From contig NZ_JASBQE010000014.1 in assembly GCF_029960785.1 (NCBI RefSeq), positions 62,001-126,000 on the forward strand: a stretch of 64,000 nucleotides of DNA. The letters run 5' to 3'. The first letter of the stretch is position 1. Each line of letters opens with the position of its first letter. The notes below the pieces were generated by a model. That model saw nothing but the letters and a program-made list of their open reading frames with translations, had not been told where the DNA came from and did no database searches. The translations under genes and the position numbers were made by a program. Positions 17,318 to 27,500 of the stretch are shown here, one piece after another. This DNA is from Polyangium sp. 15x6 (GTDB taxonomy: Bacteria > Myxococcota_A > Polyangia > Polyangiales > Polyangiaceae).

Positions 17318-19012
17318 TCAGGATGGGAGTGACTGCTCCGTACTCTCGGTCCTGGGGCGAGCCGCAGCGCGGTGGCCGGGCTCGATGGATAGCAGCTTCC
17401 CGTACTCCATCGTGAAGACGCGGTCCGCACAATGGAAGTATCGGTCGTCGTGGCTGACGGCGATGACCGTCTTGCCCCGCGCCTTGAGAGCAGGAAGCAG
17501 TTCCTCGTAGAAGTACTTGCGGAACTCGGGATCCTGATCTGCGGCCCACTCGTCGAAGACGTGGATGGGTCGATCCTCGAGCAAGGAGACGACCATCGCG
17601 AGGCGTTTCCGCTGGCCCGTGGAGAGATCGCGTCGCGTGAATCGATCGACCTTGAATTCGGTCTTCCCCTCGAGCTGCATCTGGGCGAGCAGGCGGGAGA
17701 CGGCTTGGCCGTCGACGTCGAGCAGGCCGTAGGCCTTCGAGAAGAGGTGAAAATCGGAGAAAATCGCAGAGATCATCTCCCGATACGCTGGCGCGTTTTG
17801 CGGTCGCACGGCCTCGCCTCCCGAAAAGAGCGTCCCCGCGGTGGCGCCGTAAAGCCCGGTCAGGACTTTGAGGAGCGTCGATTTCCCGCTGCCGTTGCCG
17901 CCGACGATGAAGATGATCTCCCCCGGGTCGATGGTGAAATTGGCAGGTCCAATGCGGAATGCCTCATCGCCATTCTTCCGCGCATATTCGTATTCGACCC
18001 CCTGCGCGACTATCACGCCGGGCTTGCCCTTCCAGGGATCGGAGAGCGCGCCTTCCGACGCCTTCGCCGCGGCGGCTGCGTCGAGCTTCCGTTCGAGCGT
18101 CTCGATCTCCCTGAGCGCCTGGTTCGAGCGGACGTATGCGGGATACCCGCTCACAGCGCCCTGCAAGGGGCCCCACAGGAACATGACACCCGAGACGAGC
18201 TTCGTCAGCGTGGCCGGTTCCATGTGCACGTGCCGCGGCAACACGAACACGAGAGCACCGAGGAGCACGAAGAGGTTGCAGCTCGCGAGGATGAAATTGT
18301 CGTCGAAGAGGTGATTGGCTTTTCGCGTGGTGTCGCGAAGGTCCGCCGAGGTCCTCATGACGTCGTCGCGGATCTGCTGGCCGCGGGTTCGGCTGAACCT
18401 GACTTCCTTGAAGCCCCGCAGGAGATCCGTGAGCACATCGAAGAACGCAACCCGGGTCTTCGCGAGGTGTTGAAGAAACCCGACCATCACCTCGCTCCGC
18501 GTCCAATATAGCGCGAGCCCGGCGGCGGTGAGGATGCCGAGCAGAACGAACGCCGAGAGCGACATCCACGCGATGTAGCCGATCGCAAACAAGAAGATGA
18601 GCAGTTGCTGCAGAACATTGGTCACGAGCCCGGCAGCTCCCGAGATCACCGTCGCATTCTCGGTGATGCGGTCATAGATCTCGGAGGTCCCGAGCCGCTC
18701 GAGTGCCGCAAAATCGGCGCGCAGGATCTTCTCCACGATCCTGCCTTTGATGCGGTGCAGGATCTCCTCGACGATATCAATCGTCCGGTGGAACAGGTAC
18801 CTCGCGCCCAGGATGTACGCCAGCATCAGCACGGCGAAGAGGAAAAACGTCCGCCCATCCACGGCGTCCGGCGCCTGCGCGGCCGCGTTGATGAAGACGA
18901 GCACGAGCGTGTTGCCGACGCCCGCCGCCGTCGATGCGAGCAAGAGCCGCCATCGGTCTGGGCCGGCTTCCTTGTAGATGAGCTCTACGATGTTCATCGG
19001 CGTCTTGGTCAC
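17318..19012 (-). CDS. Cyclic-peptide export ABC transporter (fused membrane and ATPase domains)
   Basis: 564 aa half-transporter. Six membrane segments occupy roughly residues 20-300. The ATPase has Walker A GGNGSGKS (about 369), signature LSTGQRKR (about 463) and Walker B IHVFDEWAADQDP. This one-chain architecture and the DEWAADQDP form match the PvdE/SyrD-type exporters of siderophores and lipopeptides. GTG start at 19012, 4 bases after the carbamoyltransferase stop; an in-frame ATG at 18997 is an alternative. Its place directly after the NRPS tailoring genes makes it the likely exporter of the peptide and a self-resistance determinant. Confidence 0.93.
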   Translation of the reverse strand: MTKTPMNIVELIYKEAGPDRWRLLLASTAAGVGNTLVLVFINAAAQAPDAVDGRTFFLFAVLMLAYILGARYLFHRTIDIVEEILHRIKGRIVEKILRADFAALERLGTSEIYDRITENATVISGAAGLVTNVLQQLLIFLFAIGYIAWMSLSAFVLLGILTAAGLALYWTRSEVMVGFLQHLAKTRVAFFDVLTDLLRGFKEVRFSRTRGQQIRDDVMRTSADLRDTTRKANHLFDDNFILASCNLFVLLGALVFVLPRHVHMEPATLTKLVSGVMFLWGPLQGAVSGYPAYVRSNQALREIETLERKLDAAAAAKASEGALSDPWKGKPGVIVAQGVEYEYARKNGDEAFRIGPANFTIDPGEIIFIVGGNGSGKSTLLKVLTGLYGATAGTLFSGGEAVRPQNAPAYREMISAIFSDFHLFSKAYGLLDVDGQAVSRLLAQMQLEGKTEFKVDRFTRRDLSTGQRKRLAMVVSLLEDRPIHVFDEWAADQDPEFRKYFYEELLPALKARGKTVIAVSHDDRYFHCADRVFTMEYGKLLSIEPGHRAAARPRTESTEQSLPS

Positions 19013-19016
19013 CTTA

Positions 19017-20792
19017 TCAGACCCGCGGAGCAGATGCTCGGAAAGAGAGGCTCAGGGCGCTCGGAGCCGGCGTATGACCTCCGACCTCGCTCCTCGACTG
19101 CCGTGCGGCCTCGACAAGGCAATCTCCAATGGCGAGCACGTCGATGCCGGCGCTCATGAACGTCTCGATCGCGTGCTCCGGCGTGCAGACGATGGGCTCG
19201 CTGTCGTTGAACGACGTGTTGAGGACCATGGGTACACCTGTCCGAGCATGGAATGCCACGATGAGCTTATGGTACCTCGGGTTCGTCTCGGTGCGGACGG
19301 TCTGGACGCGGCTCGTCCCGTCGACATGAACGACGGCGGGAATTTGGGCCATCCGCTCAGGCCTGACGGGATATGCGAGGAGCATGAAGTCCGATGTCGT
19401 CGTGCTCTTTTCGATGACGAACCAGCGCTCCGCCTCCTCCGCGAGGACGCTCGGCGCAAAGGGGCGGAAGCTCGCGCGGTGCTTGATGCGGTCGTTCAGG
19501 AGACGCTTCATCTCCGGGGCGCGTGGATCCGCGAGCAGGCTGCGATTGCCGAGCGCGCGGGGACCGAACTCCATGGCCCCCTGGAACCAACCGACGATCT
19601 TGCCCGCAGCGAGGAGCTCGGCAACCTTCTCCTCGATGTTCGACTCGTGCTGGTATACGAGGCCAGCCTTCGAGAGAGCGTGCTCGATTGCCGAATCGTC
19701 GAAGCACGGACCCGTGTACGGATGGAGCATGGTCGAGCGCTCAGAATGGCCGACCATCTCGTGCCAGACGTGCAATGCGGCCCCGAGCGCCGTGCCCGCG
19801 TCGTGCGCAGCCGGCTGCACGAAGAGCCCCTCGAACGGGCTCGCCTCGAACACGATTCGATTGGAGACGCAATTGAGCGCGACGCCTCCTGCCATGCAAA
19901 GGTTCTTCGAGCCGGTCCGCGCAGCGAGGTGCCGAACCATGTGCAGGAGCGTGTGGTTGGTGACGTCCTGAAGCGCAGCGGCAATGTCCTTGTGCGCTGC
20001 GAGGATCGGCTCGCTTCCCTTGCGCAGGGGGACGTCGAACAGGGCCTCGAGGGGCGCGTAGTCCTCGACACGAAATCGTAAGGTATCGCCATCGAGTGCG
20101 AAGTGCCCTTCGGGCTCGAGCGAAACGAGACGCTCGAATGTCGCGCGGAATCGACGTGGATCCCCATAGGAGGCGAGCCCCATGACCTGGCACGCGTCGT
20201 ACTCGGAGAAACCGAGGTACTTGGACAGTTTTTCCCACAGGAACCCAATGGACGAGGGATATCTGATTTCGTCGAAAGGCTCGACCCTCGACCCGCGTCC
20301 GGATGCAAAGAGCGTCGAGCCGACCTCGCCGATGCCGTCGACGCAGAGAATGGCCGCTTCGCCAAACGGCGAGGGGTGGAACGCCGAAGCAGCGTGCGCG
20401 AGATGGTGGGCAACCCACTTGAACTCGCCGGTCATGCCCAAGCGCCTGAGCTCCGCAGGCACGCGCAGGGCGAGGTCGAAGAAGAGCATCTCCCCCGCCG
20501 GGCTCCCCCAACCGCCGGGGACGACCCGCTCGACGATCTCCTGGTTCCGAAGCCGCTGGTGGGGTTCGAGCGAATACCCCACCCACTCCACGTCCCCGAG
20601 CGTGATGCCAGCGACGTCCAGGCAATACTGGATCGCGAGCCGCGGCAGCTCGTGGCCACGGTCGAGGTCCGCCACCTTGCCGTGTTTCCTGCGCGAGAGA
20701 CGCTCCTCCTCGATGGCGGCCACAATCGTGCCATCTTTCAGCAAGCAGGCTGCCGACTCATGATATGCGGCGTTGATGCCCAACACGTACAT
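19017..20792 (-). CDS. O-carbamoyltransferase (NodU/CmcH/TobZ family)
   Basis: 591 aa, full length for the family, which transfers a carbamoyl group from carbamoyl phosphate through carbamoyl-AMP to a hydroxyl. Evidence: N-terminal GINAAYHESAACLL, HHLAHAASAF with clustered His residues, CMAGGVALNCVSN, and the C-terminal MEFGPRALGNRS, RASFRPFAPSVL and NTSFNDSEPIV. The ATG lies 14 bases after the racemase stop. In this setting it probably carbamoylates a hydroxyl on the NRPS product; the glyceryl or lactyl starter predicted for the FkbH loader is one candidate acceptor, which is inference. Confidence 0.93.
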   Translation of the reverse strand: MYVLGINAAYHESAACLLKDGTIVAAIEEERLSRRKHGKVADLDRGHELPRLAIQYCLDVAGITLGDVEWVGYSLEPHQRLRNQEIVERVVPGGWGSPAGEMLFFDLALRVPAELRRLGMTGEFKWVAHHLAHAASAFHPSPFGEAAILCVDGIGEVGSTLFASGRGSRVEPFDEIRYPSSIGFLWEKLSKYLGFSEYDACQVMGLASYGDPRRFRATFERLVSLEPEGHFALDGDTLRFRVEDYAPLEALFDVPLRKGSEPILAAHKDIAAALQDVTNHTLLHMVRHLAARTGSKNLCMAGGVALNCVSNRIVFEASPFEGLFVQPAAHDAGTALGAALHVWHEMVGHSERSTMLHPYTGPCFDDSAIEHALSKAGLVYQHESNIEEKVAELLAAGKIVGWFQGAMEFGPRALGNRSLLADPRAPEMKRLLNDRIKHRASFRPFAPSVLAEEAERWFVIEKSTTTSDFMLLAYPVRPERMAQIPAVVHVDGTSRVQTVRTETNPRYHKLIVAFHARTGVPMVLNTSFNDSEPIVCTPEHAIETFMSAGIDVLAIGDCLVEAARQSRSEVGGHTPAPSALSLSFRASAPRV

Positions 20793-20806
20793 CGATGACC
20801 TCGAAT

Positions 20807-21517
20807 CTACGTCCCCAGGCGGACGATGTCGTGGAAGTCACGGGCGACGATGCTGAAGGCATCGATCGCGCGAACCGAGCTGCTCTCGCGAGTGTCGAGG
20901 ATCTTCGCCAGGAGGTGGAACTCCGTGCACCCCGAAATGAATGTCCGCGTGCCATACTTATCGAGCAAACGTTCGACGGTAGGGATTACGGTGTGCGGAT
21001 CCTTGCCCTTCTTGAGGACGTCGAAGATGATCGCCATGATGGCCTCCCGATCCGCACGGTCGGGCTCGACGACGCGATCGGCGTTCTTGCAGGCCTCCCG
21101 AAATAAGCGCTTGTCATAGGTGCCCCGCGTGGCGAGGAGCAGCGCGGGCTCGTCGCTCTTCTCGAGCTCGCGGTCGATGATATTCATGATGGGAAGCACC
21201 TTCCTTTTGGCTTCGGCGGTGATGCTCGGCAGCCAATGATGCGCCGTGCAGCAACCAATCAGGATTCGATCGCAGAGAGGATCGAGACGCCGAAGCTGCG
21301 TCTCCATGAACACGAGGAGGCGCTCTTCGTTCTTCGTGTAGATGCTCTCGTTACGATCAGGCGCCGAGGGGAGTGAGAAAAGGATGACCTGGGGAGCATC
21401 CTGCTCCGCGGGCTTCCGGTTGTATTCATAGATGGTCCTGACGAACTCGGCAGAGACGACAGGGCCCATGCCTCCGAGGATGCCGAGCGTGGGGGACGGC
21501 TGCTCTACGGCGTTCAC
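20807..21517 (-). CDS. Aspartate/glutamate racemase-family enzyme
   Basis: 236 aa, PLP-independent two-cysteine racemase fold. The N-terminus has LGILGGMGP; the two catalytic cysteines are in GCCTAHH (about residue 89) and SGCTEFHLL (about 196). GTG start at 21517 overlaps the NRPS-2 stop by 4 bases (GTGA), so it is translationally coupled to the synthetase. Microcystin clusters carry McyF, a racemase of this type that supplies D-aspartate, and the last adenylation domain of NRPS-2 has a pocket resembling the methyl-aspartate domain of that pathway. Supply of free D-Asp or a beta-substituted D-Asp is therefore the favoured role; D-Glu is the alternative. Confidence 0.9.
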   Translation of the reverse strand: MNAVEQPSPTLGILGGMGPVVSAEFVRTIYEYNRKPAEQDAPQVILFSLPSAPDRNESIYTKNEERLLVFMETQLRRLDPLCDRILIGCCTAHHWLPSITAEAKRKVLPIMNIIDRELEKSDEPALLLATRGTYDKRLFREACKNADRVVEPDRADREAIMAIIFDVLKKGKDPHTVIPTVERLLDKYGTRTFISGCTEFHLLAKILDTRESSSVRAIDAFSIVARDFHDIVRLGT

Positions 21518-24500
21518 GCTTCCTCCAAGGAATCTAGTTCGGCGAGCTGCCTTGCGATGACGCGCGCAATCGTCTGGACGTGGGGCTCTTCGAGCATGCT
21601 CATGTGCGTGCCCGGAACACGGATCGGCTCCACTGCAGTGAGCGCCGACCAGCCTTCCAACTTCCTTCGACCGAGCTCTTCTCCGTCGTCTGCCACGAAG
21701 AGCACGAACGGCGTGGGGACGAGAGCCCGCGGAACATACGGCATGCCTCGATTGGCTTGGAAAACATTCAGCATCCCGCGCACGTGCGTGAGGCTCGCTC
21801 CCGGCGCGAGGACCCCTACCTTCTCGAGGCAGCCCCGCAAGACGCCAACGCGCTCGTCCGAGGTGAGGGATTCGAGGTTGTCGACCGTGACAGAAAAGAC
21901 CTCACCGAACGTCATCTCGACGCCTGAAATGAAGTCCGCGATGACTTGCTCCTCTTTCCGATCATTCTTCTTGGGCTTCACCATGTCGGGCGAGCTCGAG
22001 TCGAAGATCCAGAGGTTCACCTTCTCACCGCACCGAACGAGTTCCTGCGCCATCGCGAAGGCCACCCTTCCACCCCAGGAATGGCCACAAAGGCGATAGG
22101 GCCCCCGAGGAGAAACAGCACGAATCTCGACGATGTAGCGGTCGACCACCTGCTCGATCGTCGAGTAAGGTCTGGTGACACCGTCGAGACCAACCGTCTG
22201 GAGGCCATGGACGGGCTGATCGGGCCCCAGGTGCTTCGCCAGACCATGAAACCCGACGACGTTGCCGCCGAGGCCAGGGACGCAGAACAGCGGGCGCCGC
22301 TTGCCACGGGGCTGGATGGGCACGAGCGGAGCCCAGGCATGAGTCTCGTCGATGCTCGTGAGGAGCTGCGTCATCGCTTCCACCGTAGGGTGCTGGAAAA
22401 TGGCGCCCAGGGGTAGGCGCTTGCCGAAGGCGTCCTCGACCTTCGCCATGAGCCGCACCGCGAGGAGTGAGTGACCGCCGAGCTCGAAGAAATCGTCACG
22501 AACGCCGATGGGCCCAACATCGAGGACCGAGGCCCAGATCTCGAGGAGTCTCTGCTCGTGAAAATTCCGTGGCGGGACGTACTTCTGCCGCTGCGCGGTC
22601 TCCAGGTTGGGTCGCGGCAGCGCTCGGCGATCGACCTTCCCGCTCGTGTTGAGCGGCAATACATCGAGCGCAACGAACACGGAGGGAATCATGTACTCGG
22701 GCACCCGATCCTGCATGAAATGGCGCAAGGCGGCGGCTGTGGGCGCGAGGGAAAAAGCGCGCCCTTCCTCCCGACGCCCGACGACGTATGCGACGATCTG
22801 CTTCTGCATTCCCTCGCCGAAGGTCGTGACGGCGACACGCTCAACGTCCGGGTGCTGTGAGAGCGCCACCTCGATGGCGCGGAGCTCGACGCGGACGCCG
22901 CGAATCTTGACCTGCTCGTCGCGGCGCCCGAATATCGAGATGGAGCCATCGGGCCGGTAGCGGCCCACGTCGCCGGTGAAGTAGAGCAAATCCTGGGGAT
23001 CATCTCTATATGGGTTCGGCGAAAATCGCTGCCGATCCACCTCCGAGCCATTGATGTACCCATTCGTGCGGAACGGCGTCCGGATGACGATCTCGCCTGC
23101 CTCGCCGACGCCGCAGAGACGGCCGTCACGAAGTACGAGCCCCTGGGTCTCGGGCATTGGGTGACCGATCGGCTGTACGCCTGCGATGGGTGGATCGGGG
23201 ACCTCGAAGCAGAACTTCGTCATGGTCGTCTCCGTGGCCCCATAGAAATTCATGATCATTGCACTGGGGAATGTCCTTCGTAGGCGGTGGATCCATACGT
23301 CGCGCAGAGGCTCGCCTGCGAGTACGACGCAGCGAAGGCTCTCGACCGCGCGCCCCTCCGCCAAGTCCGAGAGCCACGTCTCCGCCAGCGAGGGCACGGT
23401 ATGGATGAGCGTAATCCGATCGCGCTCGAGCCACTCGACGAGCCGGCGCCCATCGACCAGACCGTCATCGACGTTTAGCGACAGCGAGCCTCCGCTCGTG
23501 AGCGGAAGAAAAACGTCGCGCAAAACTGCGTCAAAAGAGAGCGCGATGAGCAGCGCAACGCGATCGTCTCGACCAACGCGAAGCTGCTTCCTCTCCCATT
23601 GCAAGAAATGCGAGAGGCTCTTGTGAACGCCCAGCACGCCCTTGGGAACGCCTGTCGTACCGGAGGTGAAGAAGATGTACGCGGCCCCGTTCGGCGATAT
23701 CGCGCGAGCGCCGAGGGCCGCCGGGAACGCGCTTCGGTTCACGAGACCCTGGTGGGGATCCACCCGGATCTCCCGGAGGATACGGGGCGAGAAACTGCTG
23801 ATCTCGTCGCCGTCGGCAATAAGCGAAATTGCGTACTTTGCGTCCGACGCCTCCAGCATGGCGGCGAGCCTTGGTCGCGGCAAGCTCGGATCGAGAAGCA
23901 AAAACGCTCCCCCAGCGTCGAGAACGCCGAGCATGCTCGCGACGAGGCCGAAGCTCTTGCACCCATGAATGGCAACGGTGTCGCCCGGCTGAACCCCGAG
24001 CTCCACGAGGGCATTCGAGATGGCGGCGGCACTCTGCGCGAGGTCACGGTAGGTCCAAGCCTCTTTGCCTCGCACGAGCGCGATGGCGTCGGGTGCACGC
24101 TCGGCCCATTCTGAAAACATGCTCGGGACGGACGCGTAGTGCGGCTCGAGGAGCACCGCCTGTGGATCCGGTAGGAGCGCACGCGCGCGCTCCGTGATTA
24201 ACGAATACTCGTCGACCGGCCTTGTCGGATCGTCGCAGATCTGGAGGAGCAAGTGCTCGTACTGATCGAGCAGATGCTGGATGCGGTCGGCAGTAAAAAG
24301 CGCGGCATCGTACACCGCGCGGAGCTCAATTGCCCCCTCGAGGTCCACGGCATACAGCGTGAGGTCGAACTTCGCCTCCACGCTCGAGCGCGCCGTCTCC
24401 TCCACGACTCGAAGACCGGGTAGTTCGAGCGCAGCGGTATCGGCAGGCACCATATTGAACACCACCTGAAAGATGGGGTGATGGTTCACGTGGCGCGCAG

Positions 24501-27500
24501 GAGAGAGCGCAGCAACAAGCTTTTCGAATGGAACGTCCTGATTCGCAAGCCTATCCTGCACCACACGCCGCACGCGCCCGAGCAGCCCCACGAAGGAAGG
24601 ATTGCCGGAGACGTCGATGCGCAGTGCGATCATGTTCAGGAAGAGCCCGATGAGCGGCTCCAGCTCGACATGGCTGCGGCCGGCGATGGGCGTGCCGATG
24701 ACGAGCTCCTCCTCCCCGGCCCACCGCGAAAGCTCGAGCCCGAATACCGTGAGGAGTACCGTGAAGAGGGTGGTATCGTTTCGCCTCGCCAGCGCTCTGA
24801 CGGAACGGGAGAGCACGGGGCTGAGCGAACGCGAGACGGACCCACCTGCAGAAGCCTTGTGTGCGGGGCGCGGGAAGTCCTGGGGCAATGAAAGCATCGG
24901 CGGCGCCCCTTCGAGCGCATGCAGCAACGACATGACTTTGCTTTGCATGGCCTCGCTCGAGAGGTGGACCCGTTGCCATGCTGCAAAATCAGCGTACTGG
25001 ATCGAAAGCTCGGGCAGCGGCGAGGGTTTGCCTTCTCTGAACGCCGTATAGAGCTCCCTGAGCTCGCCGAGGAGCACGCCCGTCGACAAGCCATCCGAAG
25101 CGATATGATGTATGTCGATCGACAAGACGTGCTCCGCCTCCGAGACCCGATGGAGATGCGCCCGGAACGGCGACTCCTCGTCGAGCCGGAAAGGCCGCGC
25201 CGCCCCGTGCTCGGCGACATCGACGACCGGGAGAACGAGCGCTGTCGGGTCGATGACCTGTCGCGGCTCGCCGTCGATGATGACGAACCTCGTGCGTAGG
25301 CTCTCATGACGGCGGACGATCTCACGCAGACTTTTTCCGAGCGCTCCAGCGTCGAGTTCACCCAGGAGCCTGAGGCGCAGCGGCATGTTGTACGCCGTGC
25401 TGTCCTCCTCGAGCTTGCTCAGAAACCAGATTCGCTCCTGGGCGGGCGACAGTAGTAATGGGCCATCGCGACGCGCCTTGGAAATGGCGAGTTCGCGCAT
25501 TGGCTTGTTCGCTCGTAGCTCGTCGATACGCGCCGCCTGCGCGGCGACGGTCGTGTTCTGGAGAAGGATGCGCAGGGGCGGATCGATACCGAGCGTCTTT
25601 CGTATCCGCGCTGCGACCTTCACGACGAGCAGGGAATGTCCCCCGAGACCAAAGAAATCGTCGGATACCCCCACGCGAGCGACCCCTAGCACATCACGCC
25701 AGACCTGGGCCACGACCTCCTCCGTGGACGAACGGGGAGCTGCGTCATCGTCGTGCATGTCGACGCGAGGCGCAGGATCGTCGAGGGGCAACTCGACGGC
25801 GACATATTCGCGCGCTTTCGGCAAAGACAGCTCCGAGATACGCTTCTTCGGGGATCTGATCGCATCGACGAGCATGGCGTGGAGGTCGTCCCACAACTCG
25901 ATGACCGCGGCGCGATCGACGCGGGACGTGTCGAAGGCGAGGGTCACGCCGGTACGGTCAGCGACGTGATGGATCGCGACGGAGAGCGCATTCTTCGCAT
26001 TCATGACGGCTTCGGGCACGTCGAGAGAGTACGGCGACCATCCACCCGGCAGGCTCTCCGCGCCCGTGACTTCGAACAAGCTCACGTCGAAAAGCGGGTA
26101 TTGACCTGTGCGGCGCGCCATTCCCTGGTCGCCCACGACGACATCAAAAGGAAGTGCCTGGTGGCGGTAGGCCTCGATCGCAGTCTCCCGCGCCCGAGAG
26201 ATCCAGGCTCGGACACTGGGGTCGCCGTCGAGAACCACCCGGAGCGCGACCGTGTTCGTGAAAAATCCGAGGATCCCCTCCGTGCCCGTGACCTCACGAT
26301 TCGCAACGACGGTCCCGATGACGAAATCGGCTTGTCCTGAAAGTCGAGCGAGCAACGCCGAGATCACGGCATACCACACGATGAATGGCGTGCAACCGAG
26401 CGCACGAGCAAGCGCTCCGAGGGCGCGAGACGTCTCGGCTCCGAGGCGAAACGAAACGTGTGCCACGGGGCCCGGCCCGCCCTGACGCGGGGCGCGCACG
26501 ATGGGCAAAACGAGCCTCGGCGCCCCGGTGAGCAGCGTCTTCCAGTATTCGCGCGATGGCTCGAAGTGTCCACCTTCGAGCGCGCCCCGTTCTGCGCGTG
26601 CATAATCGGAGAACTGGAAGCGCGGCGAGTTGATCGCGGCGCCCTCCCCCCGGCGGTACGCGTCGTAGAGCGCGGCCCACTCGCGCACCAAGATACCGGT
26701 AGACCACTCATCGGTGATGATATGGTGTTGATGGAGCAATACGAAGTGCTCCTCTGCGGAAACGCGAGCCACGAGCACGCGCGTGAGCGGTCCACGCTCG
26801 AGATCGAACGGCTTCTCGACCTCCGTCACGAAGAGAGCGCGGAGCGACGCCTCACGCGTGTCGTCGGGGAGCCGTGAGAGATCCTCGACGTGGAAGACAA
26901 TGGCTGCCCGATCCCATACCACCCGGATGGGCGCGCCGGAGTCCTCACGATAACCCGTCCGCAGGATCTCGTGTCTCTCACCCAACGCGAAGAGGCTCTC
27001 GCGCAGCGCCTCTGGCTCCAATGCGCCCACGATCCTGAATGAACGTGGTACCTGGTACGCTCGAGCATCCGGATGAAGGCGCTCGAGAAACCAGATGCGA
27101 CGTTCCGTGCTGGAGAGGCCGGAATACGGCGGAGCGCCATTTTCTCGCTGCCGGAGCCACACACTGGCGGCGAGCCTTGGCCTCTCCTCCGTCTCGTCGA
27201 TGAGCGCCGCAATGGCCTCGATGGTCGGCCGTTGGAAGAACGTGGCCATGGAGGGCGCATACCCGAGCGCCGACTTCATAGCGGAGAGAAGCCGAACGAC
27301 GAGCAGGGAATGGCCTCCGAGGGCGAAGAAATCATCGGTCGGTCCGACGCTCTTCATGCCGAGAATCTCCCGCCACAATTCCATGAGAGCGCGCTCGGTG
27401 GGCGAACGCGGGGCTCTTCGGGCAGGGCTCGGGTCGTCCACGACGGGCGCCGGGAGCGCTCTGCGATCGATCTTTCCGTTGGGGGTGCTCGGTAAAGCGT

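Noticed and set aside
1-21517. One hybrid PKS-NRPS pathway including the PKS
   Set aside because: The PKS has its own loading module and the NRPS has its own FkbH loader and terminal thioesterase; an oppositely directed operon of unrelated genes lies between. Separate pathways are simpler, though not proven.
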